Notes: generated from the letters alone by a model not told the origin. Shown: positions 15,303-24,906, counted from the first letter of the stretch. The stretch is 26,460 bases of DNA from CAZWKX01 sp964614095 (GCA_964614095.1 CAZTJO010000025.1:1-26460), one strand, 5' to 3'. Program-made: numbers and translations.

Positions 15303-16826
15303 TCAGCCGAACTCGATTCCCTGTGCCAAGGGCAGGTCGGTCGACCAGTTGATGGTGTTCGTCTGCCTCCGCATGTAAGCCTTCCAGGCATCGGAACCGG
15401 CTTCGCGTCCCCCACCGGTCTCCTTCTCCCCACCAAAAGCCCCGCCGATCTCGGCTCCTGAGGTGCCGATGTTCACATTGGCGATGCCGCAATCAGATCC
15501 GACGTGCGACAAGAAGAGCTCCGCCGACCGCAGCGAGCCGGTGAAGATGGCCGACGAGAGGCCCTGGTGCACGCCGTTCTGGATGCGGATGGCCGCCTCA
15601 ATGTCCTCGGCCTCAATCAGGTAGAGGATCGGGGCAAACGTCTCCTCTCCCACGATGGGGGCCTCACCCGGGATCTCGATGATCGTCGGCTCGACAAAGT
15701 GGCCGGCAAGTCCTTCGACCTCCACCGTGTTCCCCCCGCATATGACCGTGCCACCCTGGCTCTTGGCCAGGTCGATGGCCGTCATCATGTTGCCGACGGC
15801 CGCCTCATCGACCAGCGGCCCCATAAGAACGTCCGGGTCGAGAGGATCACCGATACGCACCTGCTTGTAGGCATCCACCAGCCGCCGCGTCACTTCGCTC
15901 TTGACTCCGGGCGCAACGATGATGCGGCGGGTCGTGGTACAGCGCTGCCCGGCGGTCCCCACCGCGCCGAAGACCGACGATGGGATCACCAGATCGAGAT
16001 CGGCATCATCGAGAACGATGATGGCGTTGTTGCCGCCCAATTCGAGGAGCGAGCGGCCCAGCCTCTTGGCCACCGCCGTGCCCACCTTCTCGCCCATGCC
16101 ACACGATCCGGTCGCCGAGATGAGCGGCACCCGGCGGTCGTTGATCAAATGATCACCCACATCGCGACTGCTCCCCACCAGCAGGCCGAACACTGCCTCA
16201 AACCCTGTGCCTGCCATCACCTGTTCGCAGATCTTGGTCACCGCCACCGCCGTCAGCGGGGTCTGCGACGACGGCTTCCAGATAATCGTGTCCCCACAGA
16301 CTGCAGCGATGAAGGCGTTCCACGACCACACCGCCACCGGGAAGTTGAAGGCGCTGATCACCCCGATGGGGCCCAGCGGGTGCCACTGTTCGTACATGCG
16401 GTGGCGCGGCCGCTCCGAGGCGATGGTCCGGCCGTAGAGTTGCCTCGACAGGCCGACCGAAAAGTCGGCGATATCGATCATCTCCTGGACTTCACCCTCA
16501 CCCTCGACCAGAATCTTCCCCATCTCGAGCGAGACCAACGCTCCCAGGGCCTCTTTCTTCTCCCGGAGCACATCGCCGATCCGGCGCACGTACTCGCCGC
16601 GTTTGGGTGCCGGCAGCATGCGCCACTCCTCGAAGGTCCCCTGGGCGGCGGCGATGATGCGCTCGTAGTCGTCGGCCGACGCTCCCCTCACCGTGGCAAT
16701 CGGGGCCGCCGTCGCCGGATTCTCGACCAGAATGTCGGCTCCGCCGGCCTCGATCCACTCGCCGGCGTACACCCCGGAGTTGGGCTCTCCCAGCCCAAGC
16801 GACCGGAAGATCTCATCCTTGTTCAT
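15303..16826 (-). CDS. ALDH7-type aminoadipate-semialdehyde dehydrogenase
   Basis: A 507-residue NAD(P)-dependent aldehyde dehydrogenase. Catalytic residues are all visible: Asn161 in SAFNFPVAVWSWN, Lys184 in WKPSS, Glu262 in LELGGNNA and the nucleophile Cys296 in GQRCTTTRR. The C-terminus, with NVNIGTSGAEIGGAFGGEKE, TGGGREAGSDAWK and the QTNTINWS stretch, is characteristic of the antiquitin (ALDH7A1/AmaB) branch. That branch oxidises alpha-aminoadipate semialdehyde, in equilibrium with piperideine-6-carboxylate, during lysine breakdown. The specific substrate is thus inferred from subfamily resemblance. It starts at ATG 16826-16824 behind a perfect AGGAGG and lies 12 nt downstream of ridA, so the two are co-transcribed. 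No other lysine-degradation gene is in view. Confidence 0.88.
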   Translation of the reverse strand: MNKDEIFRSLGLGEPNSGVYAGEWIEAGGADILVENPATAAPIATVRGASADDYERIIAAAQGTFEEWRMLPAPKRGEYVRRIGDVLREKKEALGALVSLEMGKILVEGEGEVQEMIDIADFSVGLSRQLYGRTIASERPRHRMYEQWHPLGPIGVISAFNFPVAVWSWNAFIAAVCGDTIIWKPSSQTPLTAVAVTKICEQVMAGTGFEAVFGLLVGSSRDVGDHLINDRRVPLISATGSCGMGEKVGTAVAKRLGRSLLELGGNNAIIVLDDADLDLVIPSSVFGAVGTAGQRCTTTRRIIVAPGVKSEVTRRLVDAYKQVRIGDPLDPDVLMGPLVDEAAVGNMMTAIDLAKSQGGTVICGGNTVEVEGLAGHFVEPTIIEIPGEAPIVGEETFAPILYLIEAEDIEAAIRIQNGVHQGLSSAIFTGSLRSAELFLSHVGSDCGIANVNIGTSGAEIGGAFGGEKETGGGREAGSDAWKAYMRRQTNTINWSTDLPLAQGIEFG

Positions 16827-16838
16827 TCCCGCCTCCTG

Positions 16839-17219
16839 TCAGCGAGCGGCGATCGCGTCAATCTCGACGAGAAACCCCCCGGGCAGCGCTCCAATCTGTA
16901 CCGTCGAGCGCGCCGGGGGCTTGTCTCCGAAGTATTCGGCGTAGACCTCGTTGACAACGGGGAAGTGGCCGATGTCGGCGAGGAAGATCGTCGTCTTCAC
17001 CACGTCGTCGAATCCCAGGCCCAGGTCGAGCAGCACACAATCGAGATTGTCCATGACCCGGCCCGTCTGGACACGCACGTCCCCCACCACCCTGGTGCCG
17101 TCGCTGGGGTCGATGGCCACCTGGCCCGAGATGAACACTAGACCAGCGGCCTCGGTGACCGTCGAATAGGGACCTATCGGAGTGACCGCATTGGGGACCT
17201 CAGGCACCTGTTTGGGCAT
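16839..17219 (-). CDS. ridA: RidA family enamine/imine deaminase
   Basis: A 126-residue RidA/YjgF/UK114 protein. These trimeric cytoplasmic enzymes hydrolyse reactive enamine or imine intermediates released by PLP enzymes, or act on related substrates. The conserved IGPYS (15-19) and ISGQVAIDP (30-38) motifs are present. So is the active-site Arg104 in PPARSTVQIG, with Glu119 in FLVEIDAIA. All key positions of the deaminase-competent subgroup seem intact. A GAGGAGG ribosome binding site precedes ATG 17219-17217, and a TAGCCT -10-like hexamer lies at 17252-17247. It is the first gene of a pair with the ALDH7-type dehydrogenase, whose substrate is itself in equilibrium with a cyclic imine; a shared imine-handling role is plausible but inferred. 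Confidence 0.9.
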   Translation of the reverse strand: MPKQVPEVPNAVTPIGPYSTVTEAAGLVFISGQVAIDPSDGTRVVGDVRVQTGRVMDNLDCVLLDLGLGFDDVVKTTIFLADIGHFPVVNEVYAEYFGDKPPARSTVQIGALPGGFLVEIDAIAAR

Positions 17220-17368
17220 TCCGCCTCCTCGCTAGCACGCCAGGCCAGGCTACAGCGGCACCGTGGTGCAGGCCCGGCCCGCGGAGAGTATCGCTCCTCC
17301 GCTGCCGGACCGCACCTCGCCTGGGAGTGTTTGCGGCCTCCATGGTGTTACATGAAGCCCACGACAAG

Positions 17369-18568
17369 ATGACAACCCCTGCCGACTTAGAAGCCGTTCT
17401 GCGCGGCGTCCTGGACGCAGAACTCGGCTCCGATATCGTCGAGCCGGGAATGGTCCGCGCCATCTATCTTGCCGGTGGCATCGCCACCGTGTCCATCGCT
17501 CTCACCATCGCCGCCTGTCCTCTTCGCTCTCAGATCGAAGGCGATGCGATGCACAAGGTGCGTGCGCGGGCCGGCATCGACGATGTGATGATCCACATCG
17601 CCGAGATGACTCCCGAGCAACGCTCCGAGCTTATGGTCACCGCACGCCGACGCGCCCAGCAGAACGCCGAGCCGACCATGGTCAATCCGCAGACCCGAGT
17701 CATCGGCGTCGGCAGCGGCAAGGCCAGCGTCGGCAAGTCGTCGATCAGCGTCAATCTGGCCGCCGCTCTCAAAATGGCCGGTTTCCGCGTCGGGCTCCTC
17801 GATGCCGACATGTGGGGACACTCGGTGCCTCGAATGATCGGAGCCACCGGCCGGCTCGAAACCGGCGACGATCGCAAGATCATCCCTGCCAAGGTCGACG
17901 GCATCCAAGTGGCTTCCACCGGCCTCCTCGTTGACAAAGAAGGCAAAGCCCTCATGTGGCGAGGCCTCATGCTTTCGAAGGCGCTGTCCCAATTCCTCAC
18001 GGATGTGGCCTGGGACCAGAACCTCGATTACCTCGTCATCGACCTGCCTCCGGGCACTGGAGACATCCAAATGGCGCTGGCCCGCATGCTGCCCCAGGCC
18101 CAGATGCTCGTCGTCACCACTCCGCAGCTCGCCGCACAGAGGGTGGCGGCGCGAATCGCCGAAATGGCGCGCCGCTCCCATCTGCCCGTCATCGGTGTGG
18201 TCGAGAACATGGACGGATTCACCACACCCGACGGCACGCGTCATCAGATCTTCGGCAGCGGTGGAGGGACGGACCTCGCCGGCGAGCTGGGCGTCGGCCT
18301 TGTCGGGAGTATTCCCATCGATCCCGGCGTCGCCTCCACAAGCAATGGCGGAACCCCCGTCGTTGTTGCAGAGCCTGCGACACCGGCGGCCCGGGCCTTC
18401 GCCGCCATGGCCCACCGTCTGGTCGAGATGGTGCCACCCGCACCCGGTGAGACCTGCACCGCACGTCTCGCTGTGCTGATGCACCAGATGACCCAAAGTG
18501 AGATGGCGAATCTCGACGAGCTGGGCGGGAGGGCCGGTTCCGCCGTCAGCGGCAGAGCTTCACCATGA
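17369..18568 (+). CDS. mrp: Mrp/ApbC-type Fe-S cluster carrier ATPase
   Basis: A 399-residue P-loop protein. Residues 5-85 form a DUF59 (MIP18-like) domain with the conserved Cys50 in AACPLRSQIE. The Mrp ATPase domain follows: Walker A-like GSGKASVGKSS at 115-125, LLDADMWGHSVPRMIG (143-158), the family motif YLVIDLPPGTGD, and VVENMDGFTTPDGT. Mrp/NBP35 proteins bind and hand over Fe-S clusters in the cytosol. Usual family members read GKGGVGKS; here Gly-Gly is Ala-Ser, while both Lys residues remain. There is no C-terminal CPxC pair, as appears usual for actinobacterial Mrp. A 38-residue tail after the domain is unassigned. The start ATG 17369 lacks a clear ribosome binding site; ATG 17342 in frame is an alternative. 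The 3' end overlaps the convergent peptidase gene by 23 bp. Confidence 0.9.
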   Translation: MTTPADLEAVLRGVLDAELGSDIVEPGMVRAIYLAGGIATVSIALTIAACPLRSQIEGDAMHKVRARAGIDDVMIHIAEMTPEQRSELMVTARRRAQQNAEPTMVNPQTRVIGVGSGKASVGKSSISVNLAAALKMAGFRVGLLDADMWGHSVPRMIGATGRLETGDDRKIIPAKVDGIQVASTGLLVDKEGKALMWRGLMLSKALSQFLTDVAWDQNLDYLVIDLPPGTGDIQMALARMLPQAQMLVVTTPQLAAQRVAARIAEMARRSHLPVIGVVENMDGFTTPDGTRHQIFGSGGGTDLAGELGVGLVGSIPIDPGVASTSNGGTPVVVAEPATPAARAFAAMAHRLVEMVPPAPGETCTARLAVLMHQMTQSEMANLDELGGRAGSAVSGRASP

Positions 18569-19622
18569 GCTGATACGGGTTTGTCAGCGGGCCGCCGCCC
18601 GGCTGATAGCCGATGTGGAGATGAGGCACCCCGGCGTTGCCGGTGGACCCCACGTAGCCGACAATCTGGCCGAGGCTCACCCGAGCCCCGTCACTGATAC
18701 CACCGGCATACGAGCTCAGGTGGGCGTAGTAGTACACGTCGCCGCTGTCACCGTACAGATACAGACCGATGCCGCCGGCCCAGTGCCAGTTGGGGAAGAT
18801 GACCCCGCTCTCGATGGCAACCAGCGGGGTGCCCGTCGCCGCCACCATGTCGGTTCCGTGGTGCAGCCGGCCTCCGGGCCGCGGCTCCAGCCAGCTATCT
18901 CGGAAACTGTGAGGACCGGCAACCGGACAGGTGCGGCCCTCCGCCGACGTACCGGCACTGCTGGTGTACCCGGCGGCGGCTGCGGCTGCGGCTGCCGCTG
19001 CCGCCTCCTGAGCCTTCCTGGCGGCCTCGGCCTGACGGATTCTCTCCGCCTCTTCCACCTGCCACTGCTGCCACAGCGCCTGATACTCCGCGTTGGCTTC
19101 CTCAAGATCGGCGAGGACGTCGGCAACCTCGGTTTCGACGTCCGCCCGGGCCAGGGCCTGCGCGCTCCTGAGAGCCTCCAGCTCGACAACAAGGCGGGCC
19201 TGGTCGGCCTGAAGGAACTCGAGCTCCATGGCGGTGCCGCGGTCTTCCTCCGAGATGGCATCCAGGTAGGTGTCACGAATTCCAGCATCGGTGATGTCGA
19301 TGGTGTCGAATACCCCCCCGGCCTGGTCAAAACTGACTTCGAGGTACAGATTGACCGCTCGCTGCCGTGCATACACCTCGGCCAAGGCGATCTGCCGCTC
19401 TCGGTCGTCGATCAGTGCCTCCAGCGAAACGATTCGCTGTCCCGAGTCCCACTCGTTGTAGAGGGCCTCCTCGAGCACGGCGATACGGTCTTCCATCTCT
19501 GCGGAAATCTGCCGCACCTCGGCATCGGCCTCGGCAAGCTGCTCGCGAGTCACATCGGCGCCGGCCGTCCCCGGGATGGCCAGTAACAGCACAACGACGA
19601 CCAAAAGCGCCAGCTTGCGCAT
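18546..19622 (-). CDS. Secreted coiled-coil M23 (LytM) peptidase, copy 1
   Basis: A 358-residue exported protein. The signal peptide (about 1-22) ends at GTAGA. Residues 25-205 are charged, heptad-like helix, expected to form coiled coil. An Ala-rich spacer with eleven consecutive Ala (207-217) follows, then a LytM domain at 232-358. The zinc ligands are complete: His254 and Asp258 in HHGTD, and His334/His336 in HLHIG, with His301 in YYYAHLS. M23 enzymes cleave peptide cross-links in peptidoglycan. A coiled coil followed by LytM recalls EnvC- or FtsX-partner proteins that act in cell division, but no ftsEX is in view. The GGAGG ribosome binding site is 4 nt before ATG. It lies 78 nt downstream of a paralogue, suggesting an operon formed by gene duplication. 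Confidence 0.88.
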   Translation of the reverse strand: MRKLALLVVVVLLLAIPGTAGADVTREQLAEADAEVRQISAEMEDRIAVLEEALYNEWDSGQRIVSLEALIDDRERQIALAEVYARQRAVNLYLEVSFDQAGGVFDTIDITDAGIRDTYLDAISEEDRGTAMELEFLQADQARLVVELEALRSAQALARADVETEVADVLADLEEANAEYQALWQQWQVEEAERIRQAEAARKAQEAAAAAAAAAAAGYTSSAGTSAEGRTCPVAGPHSFRDSWLEPRPGGRLHHGTDMVAATGTPLVAIESGVIFPNWHWAGGIGLYLYGDSGDVYYYAHLSSYAGGISDGARVSLGQIVGYVGSTGNAGVPHLHIGYQPGGGPLTNPYQLMVKLCR

Positions 19623-19652
19623 AGAACCTCCGCCTTCAACTTCGAGTTGCTG

Positions 19653-19658
19653 AGTCTA
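19653..19658 (-). promoter_or_regulatory. Candidate internal -10 box between the two M23 genes
   Basis: TAGACT on the minus strand (19658-19653) lies 30 nt before the copy 1 start codon, in the 78-nt gap between the paralogues. It could give copy 1 its own transcript with a leader carrying the GGAGG ribosome binding site. No good -35 is visible. Confidence 0.25.
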
Positions 19659-19700
19659 CCGGCGTCCTAGTTTGCGCGTTCCGGTGATCCTGAACCCGCT

Positions 19701-20915
19701 TCACAGGCACAGGGGAGCCACTATCGGATACGGGTTTGCGTAGTAGTCGCCTCCCGGAAGGAACCCCAGGTGGAGGTGGGGAGTCGTTGCGTTGCCCGTC
19801 GACCCGACGTAGGCGATCAACTGCCCCGCAGCTACTCGAACACCGTCGACGATGCCCGGCGCGTAGCCCTGCAGATGGGCGTAGTACCAACGGTCGCCGC
19901 TGCCGCCGTTGACGTACAGTCCAATGCCCCCGGCCCAGTGCCAGCTCGGGCTCCAAATGGTGCCGGATTCGATGGCCACCACCGGAGTGCCTGCGGCCGC
20001 CAAAAGATCCGTGCCGGTGTGCGTCCGCCCCCCAGAGCGCGGGTCTCCCCAAGTATCGGTGAAGGTGACGGCGCCGTCGACGGGACACACGAGCACCCCG
20101 GCCTGCGGCGGCGGGCCGGCCACTGGAGCCGGTGATACCGCAGCCGCAATCGTTGTGGTCGCGCCTACATCGCCCGGCAACGGTTCGGCCAGGGTCGTGG
20201 ATGTCGAGAAGAACAGCTGCAGCCGCTCCTCTTCCTCCCGCCTCAGGCGCTCTACCTCTTGGCGATCCCATTCCGCCTTGATCTCCTGATAGGCGGCATT
20301 GGCCTTCTCCAGCTCGGCGTAGATCTCCCCGACCAGCTCCTCCAAGTCATTCCCGAGCGCCGCCTGCTGGGTCAGAGCGTCGTCGAGGTACTTGCGCAGC
20401 TCATCCACGCTGCGGCGCGTCACCGCAAGTTGGTTGATGAGCTGCCGGTCGGCCTGGGTCACCAGATCCAGGTACATCTGACGGACGGACGCCTCATCGA
20501 GCCCACCGTCTGCCGTCGCCAGCCCTGCCGGAGCACTCCCGACCGAACTCAAATAGACGGCCACAACGTGCTCCCGGGCCGCATCCTTCAACCCGGCCAA
20601 TTCCTGCTCGCGCACCTCCAGGCCAGCGGTCAGGCCGTCAACCTCCTGCCGCAGCAACATCTCCTCGATCGTCGCATCTTCATAGAGCGCCACCTGCTCC
20701 TGCAGCACGGCCGCAACCTCGGCAAGCTGCCGACGGGCTTCTTCTACATCTTCGAGGGTCACGTCGGCCCGGGCTGGCGTCGCGGACGCCACCAACACCA
20801 CCAGCACGGCGATCCCGATCACGGCGCGGCCGGCCCGGCGGAGCGGCGCGACGCGATCCCCGACCTCCGGCGACCGCGCTGGTTCAGGAGTCCCAAGACG
20901 AGTTCTAGAGACCAC
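19701..20915 (-). CDS. Secreted coiled-coil M23 (LytM) peptidase, copy 2
   Basis: A 404-residue paralogue of the downstream gene. The start is GTG 20915-20913, 7 nt after a TATATT -10 box and without a ribosome binding site, so the mRNA is probably leaderless. An N-terminal 30-residue basic cytoplasmic extension precedes a hydrophobic signal segment (31-50, ending ATPARA). Residues 52-235 are long charged helices likely to coil. A Thr/Pro/Ala-rich linker (238-270) leads to the LytM domain (277-404). Zinc ligands are present: His299 and Asp303 in HTGTD, and the HLHLG pair near the C-terminus. Both paralogues share CPV near the start of the domain, WHWAGGIGLY, and a final short Cys-containing tail. 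The conserved Cys pair suggests a disulfide in the exported domain, which is inference. Confidence 0.88.
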   Translation of the reverse strand: MVSRTRLGTPEPARSPEVGDRVAPLRRAGRAVIGIAVLVVLVASATPARADVTLEDVEEARRQLAEVAAVLQEQVALYEDATIEEMLLRQEVDGLTAGLEVREQELAGLKDAAREHVVAVYLSSVGSAPAGLATADGGLDEASVRQMYLDLVTQADRQLINQLAVTRRSVDELRKYLDDALTQQAALGNDLEELVGEIYAELEKANAAYQEIKAEWDRQEVERLRREEEERLQLFFSTSTTLAEPLPGDVGATTTIAAAVSPAPVAGPPPQAGVLVCPVDGAVTFTDTWGDPRSGGRTHTGTDLLAAAGTPVVAIESGTIWSPSWHWAGGIGLYVNGGSGDRWYYAHLQGYAPGIVDGVRVAAGQLIAYVGSTGNATTPHLHLGFLPGGDYYANPYPIVAPLCL

Positions 20916-20922
20916 GGGGACG

Positions 20923-20928
20923 AATATA
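20923..20928 (-). promoter_or_regulatory. -10 box of leaderless M23 operon
   Basis: TATATT on the minus strand (20928-20923) is followed by exactly 7 nt and then GTG at 20915. A transcript starting at the G of GTG would have no leader, consistent with the lack of a Shine-Dalgarno sequence. The -35 region is weak. Confidence 0.55.
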
Positions 20929-20938
20929 CCGGCGTCGG

Positions 20939-20944
20939 TAGTCT
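20939..20944 (+). promoter_or_regulatory. -10 box of leaderless selAB operon
   Basis: TAGTCT (20939-20944) fits TANNNT and is followed by 6 nt and ATG at 20951. No Shine-Dalgarno precedes selA. The box is 10 bp from the opposing -10 box of the M23 operon, so the two polymerase footprints must overlap. Confidence 0.45.
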
Positions 20945-20950
20945 GTGTTT

Positions 20951-22272
<1,322 letters not shown>

Positions 22273-22282
<10 letters not shown>

Positions 22283-24060
22283 TCGGAACCGCCGGTCACG
22301 TCGATCATGGCAAGTCGACGCTCGTCGAGGCTCTCACCGGCCGCGACCCCGATCGCTGGGAAGAGGAGAAGAGGCGCGGCCTGACTATTGATCTCGGCTT
22401 CGCCTGGACCAGACTCGACGACATCGAAGTCGGCTTTGTCGACGTGCCCGGGCACGAGCGCTTCATCAAGAACATGCTGGCCGGCATCGACGCGGTCGAC
22501 GCGGCCCTGCTCGTGGTGGCTGCCGATGAGGGCTGGATGCCCCAGTCCGAGGAGCACTTGGTGATACTCGATCTCTTCGGCATAAGCCCCGGGGTAGTCG
22601 CTCTGACCCGCGCCGATCTTGTCGACGACGAAGCGCTGGAGTTGGTTTCACTCGATACCCTGGAGCGCCTGGAGGGAACCTCTCTCGCCGGATCGCCGAT
22701 CGTGGCCACCGCAGCCCCCACGGGCATCGGCATCAGCGAGATCCGGACCGAACTGCACCGGGCTCTGACCGCAATCCCCTATACAGACTCGGGCCGCCCC
22801 CGGCTCTGGGTGGACCGAGGGTTCACCATCGACGGCGCCGGTACCGTAGTCACCGGAACACTGCGCGACGGTTCGGTGAGCGGCGGAGACACCCTGGTTT
22901 TGTGGCCGGGCGAGCGCCCCGTGCGAGTACGCGGGTTGCAGACCCACGAGCGAACCGTAGAACGGGTGACTCCTCAGAATCGAGTGGCGCTCAACCTCTC
23001 CGGCGCCGAACGCGACCAGGTGCCTCGCGGCTCCATGGTGGGTCGAGCCGGGGATTGGGCTCCCACCTCACGCTTCCTCGCTCAACTGCGCCGCGCCCGC
23101 TATGTCAAAGAGCCCCTGCGCAACCGAGGCGCCTTCCACCTCCACATCGGCACCGCGGCAAGACGCGCTGACGTCAGGCTCCTCGAAAGCGAGACCCTCG
23201 ACACCGCAGGCGCGGCTCTGGTTCAGACCGACGCTCCACTGCCACTCAAGACCGGAGACTGTTTTGTCCTCCGTGATGTAGGCAGACGGCTGGTGGTCGC
23301 CGGAGGCGTCATCCTCGACCCACGCCCAGCCCCGCGGCCGAGAACGGCCCGGAGATCCCTGGCGCTGCTCCGGCCCGTCAAAGTCACCCCAGATGATCGA
23401 GCCACCGCCCTGCTGGAGGTGCGGGGACGGGCTCCTCTGCACATCCTCGAGGCGGACAGCGGCGGAGGGACCCCCGAATTTGCGCTGGCGGCTGCCGATT
23501 CGGCGATGTCGCCCGCCGCCGTCGAGGAGACCCTGCATCGTGCCGGAGAAGCCGTATCGGCCTTCCATGAAGCCAATCCACTGCGGCCCGGCATGCCTCG
23601 CGCCAGCCTGGCCGAGCAGCTCGACGTGTCGCGGGCCGAGCTAGACAGCCTGATTGCCACCACCACCGGCCTGGTCGACGAAGGAGCATTCGTCCGTCTC
23701 GACGCTTTCAGCGGCTCCCTCGACGAGAAGGCCGCCTCTGCCTGGGAGCGAGTCCGCTCCGACCTCGTCAGCTTCGGGCCGTCTCCGCCGCAAAGAACCG
23801 ACCTGGGCATCGACGAGGAACTGCTCCACGCTCTCATTCGCCTGGGCCGACTGATCGAGATCTCTGAAACCCTGGTCTACCTGCCGGAGACTCTCGACGG
23901 ACTGGTACTCAGACTGCAGGAACTAGAGGAGCCCTTCACCGTCGCCGGATTCCGCGATGCGATGGGGATAACGCGCAAACACGCCGTGCCCCTTCTCGAG
24001 TGGCTCGACGGCAACGGCATCACCCGCCGCCGGGGCGATCTGCGGTTCCTCAGACGGTAG
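22273..24060 (+). CDS. selB: Selenocysteine-specific elongation factor
   Basis: A 595-residue translational GTPase that delivers selenocysteinyl-tRNA to UGA codons marked by a SECIS hairpin. The G domain has GHVDHGKS (8-15), the EEKRRGLTIDLGFAW switch region (31-45), DVPGHERF (57-64) and the base-recognition motif as TRAD (112-115), where NKxD or TKxD is usual. Two beta-barrel domains follow, including RGFTIDGAGTVVTGTLRDG and RFLAQLRRARYVKEPLRNRGAFHLHIG. The C-terminal third consists of winged-helix repeats (SLAEQLDVSRAELDSLI, then a final FTVAGFRDAMGITRKHAVPLLEWLDG) that bind the mRNA hairpin. It starts inside the 3' end of selA in another frame. Its stop overlaps the convergent whiB-like gene by 11 bp. 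Confidence 0.95.
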
Positions 24061-24322
24061 CGGTGCGGCGGGCCAGCACCTGTCGCCGCTCGGTCTCCGT
24101 GACTCCACCCCAAATGCCGTATGGCTCACGGATCTCGAGGGCGAATTCGAGGCAATCCTCTTTGACCGGGCAGACGGTGCAGATCGCCTTCGCCTTCGTC
24201 TCCCGACGCTCCCGCTCCTCCTTCCGTTCCACGGTGCTCGGCGGGAAAAACAGGTACGAGTGGTTCCCGCGACACAGACCTTTGAGCTGCCAAGAACGAT
24301 CCAGCGGCACCGGCTCGGCCAT
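24050..24322 (-). CDS. WhiB-family Fe-S transcription regulator
   Basis: A 90-residue protein with the four WhiB cysteines: Cys17, then Cys48-x2-Cys51-x5-Cys57, expected to bind a 4Fe-4S cluster. The YGIWGGVTETER turn (68-79) is the family's sigma-factor-contacting signature, and a basic tail (RRQVLARRTATV) may contact DNA. WhiB proteins bind the main sigma factor and respond to redox signals or NO while controlling division, sporulation or stress genes. Spacing Cys17 to Cys48 is in the usual range. The start ATG 24322-24320 has a strong AGGAGG site. The subfamily cannot be fixed by eye; the short form with no extension recalls WhiB1/WhiB2-like proteins. It is a single gene, convergent with selB and divergent from the receiver gene. 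Confidence 0.93.
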   Translation of the reverse strand: MAEPVPLDRSWQLKGLCRGNHSYLFFPPSTVERKEERERRETKAKAICTVCPVKEDCLEFALEIREPYGIWGGVTETERRQVLARRTATV

Positions 24323-24351
24323 TACCCCTCCTAGGCTCAAATGGCCTGCCG

Positions 24352-24357
24352 ACGCTA
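24352..24357 (-). promoter_or_regulatory. Extended -10 promoter of whiB-like gene
   Basis: On the minus strand TGCTAGCGT includes TAGCGT (24357-24352) with the TGn extension, matching an extended -10. The transcript would start near 24345, giving a leader of about 23 nt containing the AGGAGG site. The -35 is poor, as expected for an extended -10. Confidence 0.4.
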
Positions 24358-24454
24358 GCAGTCGCCTTCCACCCTCGCCAGGGAGAATATGGCAAATAGC
24401 GGCCCACTCGGCACCTCTGCCGCTGCCGGCCGCCATCACCCCGCCGCCGCCGAC

Positions 24455-24460
24455 TACAGT
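24455..24460 (+). promoter_or_regulatory. Candidate -10 box of receiver gene
   Basis: TACAGT fits TANNNT and ends 10 nt before ATG 24471, so the leader would be about 3-4 nt. No Shine-Dalgarno sequence is present, consistent with near-leaderless translation. No -35 is visible. Confidence 0.4.
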
Positions 24461-24470
24461 CGGATCTCCA

Positions 24471-24857
24471 ATGCCCACCGTGTTGCTCGTGGCCGACATC
24501 CCTTGGGTGGTCGATGATGTGCGCGCGGCACTTCCCTCGACCTCGTACGACATCACCGTTGTCGACGACCCGCGCTCCGCCGCCGATCTATGGCAGGAGC
24601 ATCGTCACGATGTGGTCATCACCGATCTGCAGGTAGGTTCCATGGGCGGCATGGCGGTGGTGCGAGCAGTGCGAGACGCCGCCGCTGCGGCACAGGTCAA
24701 CACCCCGGGAACAGCCATCCTCCTCGACCGCGACGCCGACGGTTTCCTCGCCGGCCGGTCCGGGGCAGATACCTGGCTGCGTAAGCCCTTCGGCGGATTC
24801 GAACTGCTCGAAGCGGTGGAGCGCCTCGCCGCCGCCGAAGACCAATCTTCCGAATGA
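24471..24857 (+). CDS. Single-domain receiver-like protein
   Basis: A 128-residue protein consisting of only a response-regulator receiver domain. TVLLVADIPWVVDDV is strand 1, where the usual acidic pair is reduced to Asp9. The phosphoacceptor is Asp52 in VVITDLQVGSMGGM. The conserved Lys105 lies in WLRKPFGGFELLEAV. At the end of strand 4 the usual switch Thr/Ser is missing (AILLDRDAD), so signalling may differ from standard receivers. There is no DNA-binding or output domain; the protein would act through protein contacts, as CheY- or DivK-like receivers do. No histidine kinase is adjacent. A TACAGT box at 24455-24460 lies 10 nt before ATG 24471, suggesting a leader of only a few bases. It is followed after 49 nt by the CNNM-type gene. 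Confidence 0.8.
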   Translation: MPTVLLVADIPWVVDDVRAALPSTSYDITVVDDPRSAADLWQEHRHDVVITDLQVGSMGGMAVVRAVRDAAAAAQVNTPGTAILLDRDADGFLAGRSGADTWLRKPFGGFELLEAVERLAAAEDQSSE

Positions 24858-24906
24858 CTCCGCAGCCGGACGATCCGCCGAGACCCGGCGCTTTCTGGAG
24901 CGCCCG

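Noticed and set aside
15504..17141. 545-residue plus-strand open frame opposite the aldehyde dehydrogenase and ridA
   Set aside because: It is the antisense shadow of two well-supported genes and shows His/Arg/Asp-rich composition with no domain.
17387..18496. 369-residue minus-strand open frame opposite mrp
   Set aside because: Antisense shadow of a clear Mrp gene with no recognisable motif.
18960..19015. Ala-codon tract as a phase-variable microsatellite
   Set aside because: GCN codons are mixed, so the DNA is not a pure short repeat that would slip readily.
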